The position numbers were made by a program, and so were the translations under genes. Below the pieces are notes generated by a model that saw only the letters and a program-made list of their open reading frames with translations, was not told the DNA's origin and did not search any database. DNA of 64,000 nt from Dirofilaria immitis (lineage: Eukaryota; Nematoda; Chromadorea; Rhabditida; Onchocercidae), in the NCBI GenBank assembly GCA_024305405.1, contig JAKNDB010000066.1:434001-498000 (forward strand), given 5' to 3'. Position 1 is the stretch's first letter; every line of letters begins with the position of its first letter. This document shows, piece after piece, positions 43,263 through 54,858 of the stretch.

Positions 43263-46200
43263 TTATATGTTCTGGTAATGTGTAATAAATTGATAGTTTG
43301 ATGGATTAATTGTAGATTCTACAAATAATTGCTCTGAAAAAAAGAAATCAAAGATCTCGAAGAAAAAAATACTTACATTTTGTTGATTATTAATAGATGG
43401 TTGAACTTCTGATTCAGACGCGGCACAACTTAATCTACTAGAGGCTGTAGTTAGATGACGACTATTTTCATTCACCGCAATCCCTTCTGATGGAAAAATA
43501 CCCGCAGCTTCAATGTCACGTTGATCAGCGGCAGAAGAGCTTTGCGCTATCTATAAGCTCAATTTTATTCTAGTTTAGCAACAAAAATATTCAACTAAAG
43601 AACTCGAAATTTTCAATAAAAACCTACATTTAGTGCTTCATTGCTTTCATCAAAAGCGTTATTATCGACTACAAAAGGTATTTGCGCATTCGGTGTAGAT
43701 ACACATTCCTGAAATATAGAGATAAAAGAATAGTGATAAGGTTGCTATTATAGTACCACCAATAGTATTTTAATAACCAATATTTCTGAATCAATTTCAA
43801 CTTAAAGAGAAGTCTCCAGAATAGAGACCTCCCACGTTCTATTTTACCTTGTTGTTCGTATACATTATAAAGAGACGTGTGGTACCATGCAGTTATCGCG
43901 CAGTTTTCCATAAATTAAACAATAAAATTGTATACGCTTACTGGCTCTCTGATCGCATTTCTCCATGGAACACGTATCGATCTACTAATAAACTGTTGAT
44001 AATATGGACGTAAAGTCCGGCGTAAACTTTCGGAAACTGCTTCAATTCTATTTGATATTGTATTGATACCACTAGTTTCATGGATTTCCCTATCAGTTGC
44101 AATAAGACGATCTGTTCCAGGCGTTGGCAACGGAGTATCATTAGGGGATGTTATAATCACGCGTAAAGGTGGCCTGCGTCCATCTAAAAATACATTGCAA
44201 TATGTATACGATGTTTGAAAAAAAATGTTCTACGAAACAGATTTCCTATCCGTGAATTCATCCAAGCATTACCTTGCATATTTCTTCGCATTCCTATTCT
44301 TTGATTTGGTACTGAAGGATTTCCAGATGCGAACTGCAAAAGAAAAATTAAACATTATATATATATATATATATGAAATAAAAGTGTCGTAAAAAATTTT
44401 AATTTAAACTCGGAGCAATTATCTTTCACCTTTTGACAAATATTTAAAACAAGCGAACGTCACAAAAAAACTTACCGCTTCAGCATTACGAAGTAATGGA
44501 GCGTTTTCACGATATACCATCGTAGAACCGGATGCTGATGCGGAATCACGTCCTTCATTTTCGGAGTCCGATGAATCAGATTCCCCGATGATAGAACTTT
44601 TCGTTTGCAAATAGGACAAACTTTTCGAATTTTTGTCAACCAAGGATCGATACATTTACAGTGATAAGCTAAAATAAAGTTTTTAAATAATTAAACTTCC
44701 AGTAGAACCTTAATAAGAGTATAAATCATTGATGTTTTTAACTAAAATTTTAAGAGTAAGAAAAAGTTGCACTGAGTTTGGAAATTCATGAAATAATCCT
44801 TTAAGTTCGTAAAATTTACCATGATTACATGGCAAAACACGCAACTTTTCACCTTCGACAAAGTCGTCGATGCATATAGCGCATGATTCCTCTGCATCAC
44901 CTAAAAATAATACGGCGAATTTAGATGCAATGTACACTAAATATAAGCAAAATTATGATCAAACGGGCACTCATTATATTATTTCGATCAATACATGGGA
45001 GTATGGTTCACAAAAAGAATTATGACATGAATGGTTTACAGACTTGCTTTAATCTATGCGCCAGTTGATTTTTTAATGTTTCATGTAAACAAATAAATAG
45101 ATAAATGATAAAGAAAACAAAAAGAGGAAAAAATATATCTTAGAATTTCAGGAACACGAAGAAACAAAGATTTCTGATTAGTCAAGACTATTAGGGATTG
45201 AAAGATCAAAAAAGTTCAATCTAATGAGGAAAAAATCTATTAAAAATAATAAATGAATAAAAAACTTCGGAGAAATCAATCTATTAATCCTAAAACCACT
45301 TTCTTGATTCATCTAAGAAATCCACTGCTGGAAAATTACAAACCTTTTCTAAATTTTTTGATCGGTAACTTCTTTAGATTTTTTTGATAATCTCTTCTTC
45401 GCTAAATGTCGACGTTCGCGACATACCCGAACTGCCTATAGAATTAATTATTTTAAAACAAGAATTTTGCACAGCCAATGGGATCTTTATCCAAAAATTT
45501 TCAGTCCAGAACTTTTTCCTTTCTTTGCTCGCACTTTTGAAGACCATCAGTAATTATAGAACTTAAAATATTCGGCCAAGAAATGATGCATAACATTTCT
45601 AGTGGATAAGGATAAAAAGTTTATTTAAGCAATTACTTACTAGTGATATGCACAGAACAACAAAACAAAATGCAACGACTGCGATGAGGGGAATAAGATA
45701 TTTGACAAGATCGTAATAACCGGGAATAGCGCGTATTGCAACTACATATCTGGAAAAACAACATAACAAATGGAAGCATAATTTAATGAATGTATTTCGA
45801 AAGAAGAAACGATAAACATGCATAATCATTTCAAAGCCAGGATTAGATCATAGCTTCCATTATAGCTTCCACTCAGCACCAAGATTAACGTATAGTATTT
45901 CATAGAATATGTTGTTAACTTTTATGTCGTCACCTAAGAAATGGTTAGTCAAAAGGAAAAACAGTTGTTGATGATGGCAAAAGCAAATCTCTCGAGTTTC
46001 TAATTCTTCGATTCTTTCATAATTTTAGCTTGAAGACTGAATATAGATAAAAATTCGTACTAATATGTTATTGAATATACCATAAAACAGCTCAGAAAGC
46101 AAAAAAGCAATAACTTTTAAGCGCTTAGAATATCTGTTGAGCTTAGAGAAATGGAAAATAAGGAATAACATTTCAAATATCCCTTTCACGATAAGAGGCA

Positions 46201-47906
46201 CAACCGATGGAGGATGAAGAATAACGACAAGATAAAAAAATCCACACCACATAAAAAAAAAAAAAAAACAAAGATAAAGCATGGCGTCAGATGAAAAGTT
46301 AATGAAATGAAGGGAAAAATTCGTTTAAACTAACCCTTTTTCAGCCGAAAAACGATCCATCATATTTGTCATGCATGCATGACTTACCATTACAACTGGA
46401 ATCAGAACTCGATCTGCATACTTGCTGCCAGCCATCGGTACCGGTGAATGGCCGTCATCATTAAATATAATCAGCGCACTGTATGGATCTGGATATCCAC
46501 GTTGTGCATGGTACGCCTAATTTTTGCATTAACAGGTTAAAAAAAGCACTTATTTCTACTCAATTGCTAATACATAGAGAATAACTATTGAAGTACTACG
46601 AATAATGAAAATATAAAAATCTTCGCTTAATAACAATAATGTAATATTTACCTTTTCGGAGAAGCTACAATTACCACGAGGTACCACTGCATAATAATTG
46701 ATACAACCAGTCCGATTATTCTGTAAATGCTTTTCATTTTCAATATTTTCATTTGCAAACAAGAAGTTCTAGCCGTATCCCATCATCTTGATCATGACTG
46801 CATATTTGTTTCAATTCCAAGGTACCATGACATTTCCAATCTTTCTGAGATTAGGCGGGATAACCGCCTTTTTCAGAGAAATCCTAAGAACGAATTTAAA
46901 AACTCACTTAGGAAAACCTTATCTTAAGATAAAAAATCATTCACGGGAATCAAAAATTACTCTAATATGTCGTGGAGTTAGATCTGTCTACCTAATGAAA
47001 GCGAGACAAAAGCATTGCTAGAGCACTAACTCACATATATGTTATTATCAATTTCGTATACGAAATAATTCAATGATTAATTGATTCTTGGAAATGATAT
47101 TTAATTAAAATACACTTACAAAAGTATCCTGGCAAGAATCTTCAGGTGATGTAAAATATGCACAACCAGTTTCATTAACATTGAAATTTAATATTGGAAT
47201 TTCACCTCCAAAATCGGCACCTGTTGCGTCGCATTGCAATACGGCTTGAAACCCACCTGGTTTCGGTTCCCACTGTAAATTTTTTTGTTGAATTTTAAAA
47301 GAAGTAAACAGATAAATATTTTCAAATGCATCATTCAAAAATTTTTATGCTCCATCGTCATTATGACAAAAACTGATATGATATTATCTAATGCAGCAGT
47401 TTCAACTAAAATGATACACTAAGGTCCGAATTATTGATTATATAGTTCCTTAAACTACCAAAGCAAATATTATAACATTTTGCATCTTAATTTCGTTGAA
47501 TCAAATTCTACCATCTGCCTCGTAAATATACTTAAATTGTGATTATACTTGAATTTTCAAAAATGCATCGTAATGACATTCAGCCAAACCATTCTGCCTA
47601 ATGTCATAAAATTTCAATATTTCGAATGCATTTTATTCAATCGCAAAATTTATTAGCTCTTAGAAAACTTATTTGGAGTTTGCAAAAGTGATACTCATTT
47701 TTTGAATAATATCTGAAGAATTAAGCCTCATTAACATTGCTATAAATTTTCTAGTTTAATTTATGTAGAATTAAAATTTTAACAAAATTCTCGTCTTGAA
47801 AACATACCACTTCAATGATGTATTGCTCATACGTTGATTTTATGAAAACAAAAAGTATGAATAGTGTAAAAGTTCCACAGTTAATAGAAATGCCCTGCAT
47901 ATGCAT
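43263..47906 (-). CDS. rnf-13: RNF13/Goliath-type PA-TM-RING E3 ubiquitin ligase
   Basis: Thirteen exons (minus strand): 47906-47808, 47272-47120, 46720-46652, 46516-46335, 45749-45641, 45435-45344, 44900-44820, 44668-44476, 44333-44273, 44183-43942, 43708-43628, 43550-43377 and 43331-43263; about 534 residues. Order: a signal peptide (residues 1 to about 25), a protease-associated domain over exons 2-5, one TM helix ([20 protein letters not shown]), a basic juxtamembrane stretch, and a RING-H2 finger CAIC...[14 protein letters not shown]...CPIC. An acidic Ser-rich region with PLLR follows, then a long tail. This order is that of RNF13/RNF167, endolysosomal ubiquitin ligases (known family). 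Two single-base frame breaks occur: one extra base in exon 6 at the A6 run before [12 protein letters not shown], and one missing at the G4 run 44583-44586 after the RING. All other phases fit. The final exon uses the second AG of a CAGAG acceptor. Confidence 0.9.
44820..44900 (-). other. RING-H2 finger, first half (exon 7)
   Basis: Encodes [14 protein letters not shown] through LPCNH, giving zinc ligands Cys-x2-Cys, then after 14 residues Cys-x-His. The second half of the finger (His-x2-Cys and Cys-x2-Cys) is in exon 8 (44668-44476), so an intron splits the domain directly after the CNH. Confidence 0.9.
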
Positions 47907-50292
47907 ATCTGCCCTGTAACAAATTCAGCAGCATTCAATAATATTATTCACTGAAAACAACAATTGATTTTAATTTATGAGTCAATGGATATTGAACAAT
48001 TCAATTTCATCTCAAAAAAAATGGTAAAAAAATTCGAAATATATTTGAATACGAAACGCTGTTTCAAATCAAAATTACAACAAAAAAAACCTTAACAATA
48101 TATTATTTTTTTACAGTTGTTTACTTAGGAAAAGAAGAACTAACAGTAAGATTAGCCTAATTTTTATTAATAAATATAAAATATTTGTAACGATAAAAAA
48201 TAAATTCAGATAAATTAAAATTTCAATTTAAAAATACTATCTAAATTATAACTGATTCATATACGATATGAAATATGCATCATGTAAGAAATATGATACT
48301 GCTCAGTGCATCCATGTTAAATTGATAAGCAATCTATTCTTTGTATTAAACCTGCTTCTATTATTTATCCAATGTAAACACACACAACTTATCTTAAATT
48401 TATTTATTTATTTGTACTCAAATATTCTTTCCTTTTTTTCATAAAAATGAACCAAATATTTAAAAAAGAAAAAAAACTTCCATTTATCGCTATCAAAATA
48501 TATTATAAATAAATTAATATATTTTCAATAAAATATATATATATAATAAGAAATTTATCATAAGTGAATATTAAAGGAAATATTATTAGTTACATTTATG
48601 AAATATTTTCTTTTTATTATGATATTATTATCATAACAAAATTAACAATTTCATATTAAATATGCATATATAAATAATGTTCTACTATAATAACATTCAA
48701 ATAAAGAAACAATAGATAAATAGTTTCAGGATAATTTGATACCATCTATTTTCGGGAAGTATTATAATCCTAACGTAATAAAATTATTCGTAAATAAATA
48801 GCTACGAAATGAATAATATCGGAAATAAAACAACTAGTAAAAGATGAATGAAGTCATAAAAAAACTTTATATTCTTACCAGGAAGAAAAGTACACCGCTC
48901 AACGACCTGTTTATTCATTAGTACATTGTAGAATAGAACATACGCTTCTTTGATTGTGGGCCGTCATGCAATTTTTATTGGAACAATTAATTTTTAAAAA
49001 AAGTTAAATAAATTTTGGAGAAATGTTAAGTCTATCGAACTATCATTTATTAATTGCATCATTTTTAATATGCCTTTTTTTTCAAATTATTTATCATATT
49101 TGCGTCATACTATCGCATGCTAAGAGGTGTCCTATGTGTTATCGTGTAGCAGACAAAGCTTTAATTGGATTGGGAAAAAATTTTTAATTGAACTTGATGA
49201 AATGAAAAAATAAGCCGAAATTTAGAGTAAATATAATCTTCAAGATATCTCTTGCAATTGCAAAAGCAACAGCAAAAAGTTCCAAAATTATACTATATGC
49301 GTATTCGATAATATTTCGTGTCTTGGGTTTATGCGGTTTTTTTATGGTTTATAAAACCTAGCAAGATGTACTCATAAGATTCAAAATGATAAGTTTTTAA
49401 CGCTAGAGACTGTTTGAGGATATAGAAAGAATAAGATCATATCAGTTAACGCTTATATTTTATATAATATTACCTTGGAACTAGATTCAATTAGAGCATA
49501 TAAAAACAAAGGAATTCGTAGAATCTTCAGAACAAAAAAAAATAAAGATTCATACTCAATGATCACCAAAAATTTAACAGGAAAGAAAAAGTGCTAACGG
49601 ATAGCGAAGTAAAAACGAAGTTAAGAGCATATTAACATTAATCTATACTTTGGAGAGAATTTACGAGAGCAACGAAGTAACAATCAAAATTTTACTCAGA
49701 ATTGGTATGAATGAAAAATATGCAACCTCGAAATAAACAAATATTGTGCATTAAATTGAACATATAATTGAACATACAAGTTCATAATAAAAGTACAATT
49801 AATCGAGAAGTTTTTACATTAGTTCGCAAGGTGAGTCCAACCGGTTTAAAACACAGCAGATAGATCATATATGAATGTGAAAGTCGTGTAAAAACTAATT
49901 TTTAACGATTATAAATGATGACAGATTTGAAAGCTGATGATTTTCCAAGTGGGGCGCCAAAGAAATGATTTCTGATATTTGATAATACACTATTGAGATA
50001 TATCACAGGAAAAAAGAAAACTTACCACTCGAAGATGATAAATGATGAAATCAATTAAAAATAACACAACGCAAAAAATTTAATACAATATAAAACGAAA
50101 ACTGGAATAAGATTTTATATATTGCAGCTGAAAAATTTTCTCAGACTTAATAGTAGACTTAATTAAATAGAAATACCAGAAAAAGATGTATACTTTTCTG
50201 CTTGGAGAATTTATCAATCTTTTGCATTGCTAGTGTTTGCTATTGCTGGCCTTACAACCGAAATAACAGCAGTAAAGTAATAAAGATATTAA
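47907..50292. other. intergenic region between IWS1-like and RNF13-like genes
   Basis: The two genes lie head-to-tail on the minus strand, so this holds the 3' flank of the IWS1-like gene and the upstream region of the RNF13-like gene. A TTTGTTACAG acceptor lies immediately upstream of the RNF13-like start codon (about 47914-47923) and could accept a spliced leader. No other gene is seen. Confidence 0.5.
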
Positions 50293-53200
50293 TCATAAAT
50301 TAACACGATTAATACTTACAGCAACGGCTCGCTGTGTCCGTTGCTGCTTTGTACGTTCTTTGAATTCTCTTTGTGTTCGATCAAATCGACTATTCGAACG
50401 ATTTTTCGTTGCTCCACGAAACTGACCTTCAACATTACTCTTAGGACGTACGACGTAATCCTTCTGAGACGGTCGTGGTACACGTGCGCGCATTATAAAA
50501 CCTTTGTCACCAGGACGAGGCTCTGATATCTCCTTTTCAGCATCTGAACTTTCTGATCCAGCACTAAAAATATTTCAAAATAATATAAATCACTCATCTA
50601 ATCGGTTTTATTCAAGCGATATGTTTGCATCGAGTACTCAAACATCCAATATGCATATTTTAAATAAAATGAAATTTTTGATTTCGGTAGCCAAATTAAT
50701 TCTAGAAAAATGCATCATGATCTAATATAATCAATATCTCAGTTACTATGAAATGGTAAGTATCAATGCAACAATTAAAATTTAAAAACTTGCTCTAAGC
50801 GTCGCCGCTTAGCTTCCGGCAGCTGTGCATAATCACGCTGTACGCGCTCATCTTTTGTCATTGAACGAAAATCTGTATCGAGCTAAAAATAGGAGAGAAA
50901 GCTCAAAAATAATATCTCAGTACATTTTTTCCCAAATTATCATGCAAGGATTTATGAGTTTTGCAGTAAATACATAATGTGTCGTAAATATATAATGCTT
51001 ACTAAATACTAGTTTTCTAAAGTTATTTCAAACCAGTTTCAACTTATAAATCTCAAAAAGAAACTCAAAATCTAACAAAGGCAATACTAAACTGAGCAAA
51101 AAGAAAATAACTTCAATAATCAAAGATAATCCATTATTTCATACAAAAATTCTTTCAATAGTCGCGCTAACTTCAAAATCATCACAGCATTTTTTTCAAC
51201 TAACCAAACAGATAATTGTATAGAAAAATTGGCAAAAATTCTTCCCGTAAACAACAAGGAACTTTCTAATTGCTAAAATAAATCAGTTTATTAGAAAAAA
51301 GATTATACATGAGGAAAAAACCAAAAAGGTAAAGTCACGAACTTGGAAGATGGGTCTAGCCCAATCACTAATTAGTCGTGCAGCAAGAGCTTTGTTTTCT
51401 TTAGTTTCGCGTGGATGCTTATATAGTAACATTACAGCACGTCCTAACCCAGATTGTTTCAAAGTCCCCGGTTCCAATCGATTAAAATCCTGTAGGATTT
51501 TTAATAAATCTGTCCGGATTTCCAATGCAGGCAATGATTTATCAGGTAATGGTGCTAACCACTCTGATATTACATTCATCATGCCATTATCTACAAATTT
51601 GTGACAGATCTTTGACATTTCATTAAAAATTCAGTAAACAATGAAAAAGATCTTTTAGGATATGTTATTTAAATTGAAGCATAAATTTGAACATTTTAAA
51701 AACCTTAATATTTGAAGAATTCGGAAAATTTATTGCAAGCAAACTGCTCGCATTTCACTTAGGAATAATTTATAAAAATCATAATATTTGAATCAGCAAT
51801 AACTTACCAATAATAGCTTCCATTAAATCGTGTTTTATCAACATCGCTTTTACTTGTGGCAACATTTTACGTTTCTGCAAAGCAGGCCGACGCTCCATAT
51901 TAGAGTGACGATCGTCCTCAAATATTTTATACAATTATTACAAATTTATAATCACTGAATATTACAGCTAATTTCATAATCAAGAGATAGCTATGAAAGA
52001 TCTTGGAGATGATAGAGAAAAAAGGATAGAGATTAAAAAATATACATGTGAAAAAGAAGTGGCAATGTATGACCTTTATTATAGTTGACGGAAATTAATT
52101 TGCTTTGTTTTAACTTATTTAAGAAGAAATAAAAATTATGAATAATACCTTTGCTGCAGCTTTCATAGCATCAATAAGCATTTTGATTTGATCATCATAA
52201 GCGCCACCAACATCAATAGAGCCATCTCGTCGGCGCCTTCTTGGTCTTCGCCGTTCCGCTTTCTTTTCCCGCATCATTGCATCAAAATCCCAAACGCGTC
52301 TACAAAACATATATTTTAATAATTTTCAATAGAAACTACTAGATGACAGTAATATTGGATATCAAGCCTAATGCAATCGTTGAAGGCATATACGATTGTC
52401 TCATAGTTCAATAATATTTAGTTGAGTATGCACTGTTAATAAAACGCTTCATTTTTAGCAAAAAATTTTACCCATCATCCTCATCATTTTCATCACGAAC
52501 ATACCGCGGTTCGTCATCATCTCCTTCTGCACCATTTTCTTCAGCCTGACGTTATATTAAAAAAGATAAACACCTTGAAAACAACAAATAAACTTCTGTC
52601 TTTCAACATTTTCTCTTTTGTTTTTCGTTTTTATCAGGATTAATTGTTGTATTATTCATTATATAAAATTTAGTGCTGATTTATTAGAATTAAATAGACC
52701 AAATATTAGAATTATAACAATAAGTATACAGACTGATACTGGAAATCTTTTATGCTACAAAAATTTACTTTAAAAACTACAAGTTATCTACCTGGTACTC
52801 TGCACGAATTGCATCTTCATCTTCCTTTTCATCGTCGCTATCTTCTCCAAATATATTCGTCATCAGTTCACCGACACCAACTTCACCATGCTCACCATCA
52901 CCTTCCGATTCTGAGTCATCTCTGGAAAAGAAATACTGCTGCAAATAAACTAGGAATGAAATGTAATTAAGGACAGAAAATTAAGAATTTGACTTAACTA
53001 TTATTTTCTTTCTTAAGGCAACCATAACTATTCAAAAATGTCCAAATATCAAATACAAGCATTACTCCTTCTCGTTTTTTTGGTATTATTCTCTCTGGTT
53101 TTTTCCTTTTTTTGTTAAGACGCTGCCAATGAAAAGTCTCTTTTAACAATTAATGATGCAATTACCTTGATTTTGATGCTACTGGTGGGGTATCCATATT

Positions 53201-54858
53201 ATCTTCTTCATCGCTAGATAACATGATGCGCCGCGGTCTTGATGGACCGGCCTGTTTATCTGCAACTAATTTTTTCTTAACATTTTTCACTTATAGTTTT
53301 ACCTATAAAAAAATTTTTGAAGGCCTTCATGAATAAATGATGTGTAAAAATCCTTTCTTATTTTATATGTCTATAAATAAGAAAAATCGTGCTGATTTGC
53401 CATCAACCTTCGTCGTCATCAGAATCGTCATCACTTTTTTCATGACTTGTATCAGCCTTTTCCTTCTCATTATCCATATTTTCAGGATTTATATGATCAT
53501 CATCAACTTTTTCTTTTGTTTCGAAATGTTGTTCTAAATTTTCATCGTGGTCAAGGACATTCTCCTCTTTCATTCCCCCTGTAGTCCTGAATCAAATCAC
53601 TATACTCATCAAATTGTGGATTACAAATACAAGTTTATATTTTGCCTTTCGTTGAACTTTCATTCTTTTTCCTGAATAACTATCAATTTTAAAGTATAAT
53701 CCATACATATAACTTTAAACCATGGAATTTCAAACATAAATAATACATATTTTTAACGTAAACATAAATGAAACATATATTTTTCTGGCCAGACTTGTGC
53801 TAACAGAACGATCGAGAAGCAATAAATGAATAATTGAAAAGCAACCCAAAAATGCTCACAGTTTTAATAGATAAGTTACAATTAATTTTTTTAGATGCAT
53901 TACTGGAAAAAACAAACTCGTGTACTGAAGAATGCGAATGAGACGAAGAGCTATCTTTTTCATCATCATCACCATCATTATTAATAACATATTCTGCACC
54001 ATCAGTCCCATCACTTGTTTGAGCGATCATCTAAAACATAAAGCAGTGATGATCTTTGCTATAAGAAAAACAATTTAAAGTTTGCTTTGTTTATAAATTT
54101 GAATTCAAATCACACTGCAGTTATTTCTACCAAAACGAGCAATTTAGCGAATCTAATTTCCTCCAAATCTTACTCAGACTTCCCATATAGTTTGCCTACG
54201 ATGTGAAAATAAATTTTCATAATACGAAATTTAAAATATACATAATCAGATCCAACTCGGTTAGAGGTACTACTATCATCATCTTGATTGTTTTCGAAAC
54301 TTCCAGATTCATGATTGATAATGTCACCTTCTTCTGATTCTATCATCTGTAATAGTACTTGATGTAAGAGTATTTATTCATAATATCTAGTCTTATTCCA
54401 AAACGAACTGAATAAATAATTTGGAATCAGATTTAATGACATAAAAAACATCAAAATTCAATAAGATTTTATGATAATAAATTCAAAACATACATGATCA
54501 GACTGAATCAGATTTAAAAGATCATCATCCTCTTGATTATTTTCGAAACTTTCAGGCCCATGATTGATAATGTCACCCTCTTCTGACTCTATTATCTGCA
54601 AGAATACTTGATGCATGAGTATTTATTCATAATACAAGCAATTTCTACTATTATTCCAAAATAAATACCTCTACTTATAAAAAGCCTAAAAAATTTCATG
54701 ATATATAAGTAAATCAAAACTCCAGAAAATTTAACGACAATAAATCTAAAACATACATGATCAGATTGAATCGGATTTAAAAGAACATCATCTTCTTGAT
54801 TGTTCCCGAAACTTTCAGGCTCATGATTCATGATATTACCTTCTTCCAATTCCGCCAT
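50293..54858 (-). CDS. iws-1: IWS1 homologue, SPT6-interacting transcription elongation factor
   Basis: Thirteen exons (minus): 54858-54757, 54595-54494, 54346-54242, 54030-53918, 53586-53408, 53265-53166, 52921-52792, 52545-52472, 52299-52149, 51916-51808, 51590-51343, 50882-50790 and 50563-50293; about 590 residues. The N-terminal half is acidic and disordered (Asp/Glu/Ser runs), and its first three exons are tandem copies. The C-terminal half contains the TFIIS N-terminal (LW) domain from about [12 protein letters not shown] to [10 protein letters not shown]. The tail [25 protein letters not shown] is an IWS1 signature. Known IWS1/Spn1 binds SPT6 and RNA polymerase II and acts in elongation, splicing and mRNA export. 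ATG 54858 directly follows TTGCAG, consistent with trans-splicing or a missed upstream exon. The junction between exons 12 and 13 is out of phase by one base; a missed tiny exon or a base error may explain this. Confidence 0.9.
54242..54858 (-). repeat. tandemly triplicated exon-intron unit in IWS1-like gene
   Basis: Exons 54858-54757, 54595-54494 and 54346-54242 (34, 34 and 35 codons) encode diverged copies of [19 protein letters not shown] followed by an Asp-rich stretch and SDH or SDY. The acceptor regions (ATGAATAAATA...CATCAAGTA...TTGCAG) are also similar, so whole units of about 250-265 bp were duplicated. Intron sequence resembling these units also occurs near 54948-54970, hinting at a lost fourth unit. 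Confidence 0.93.
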
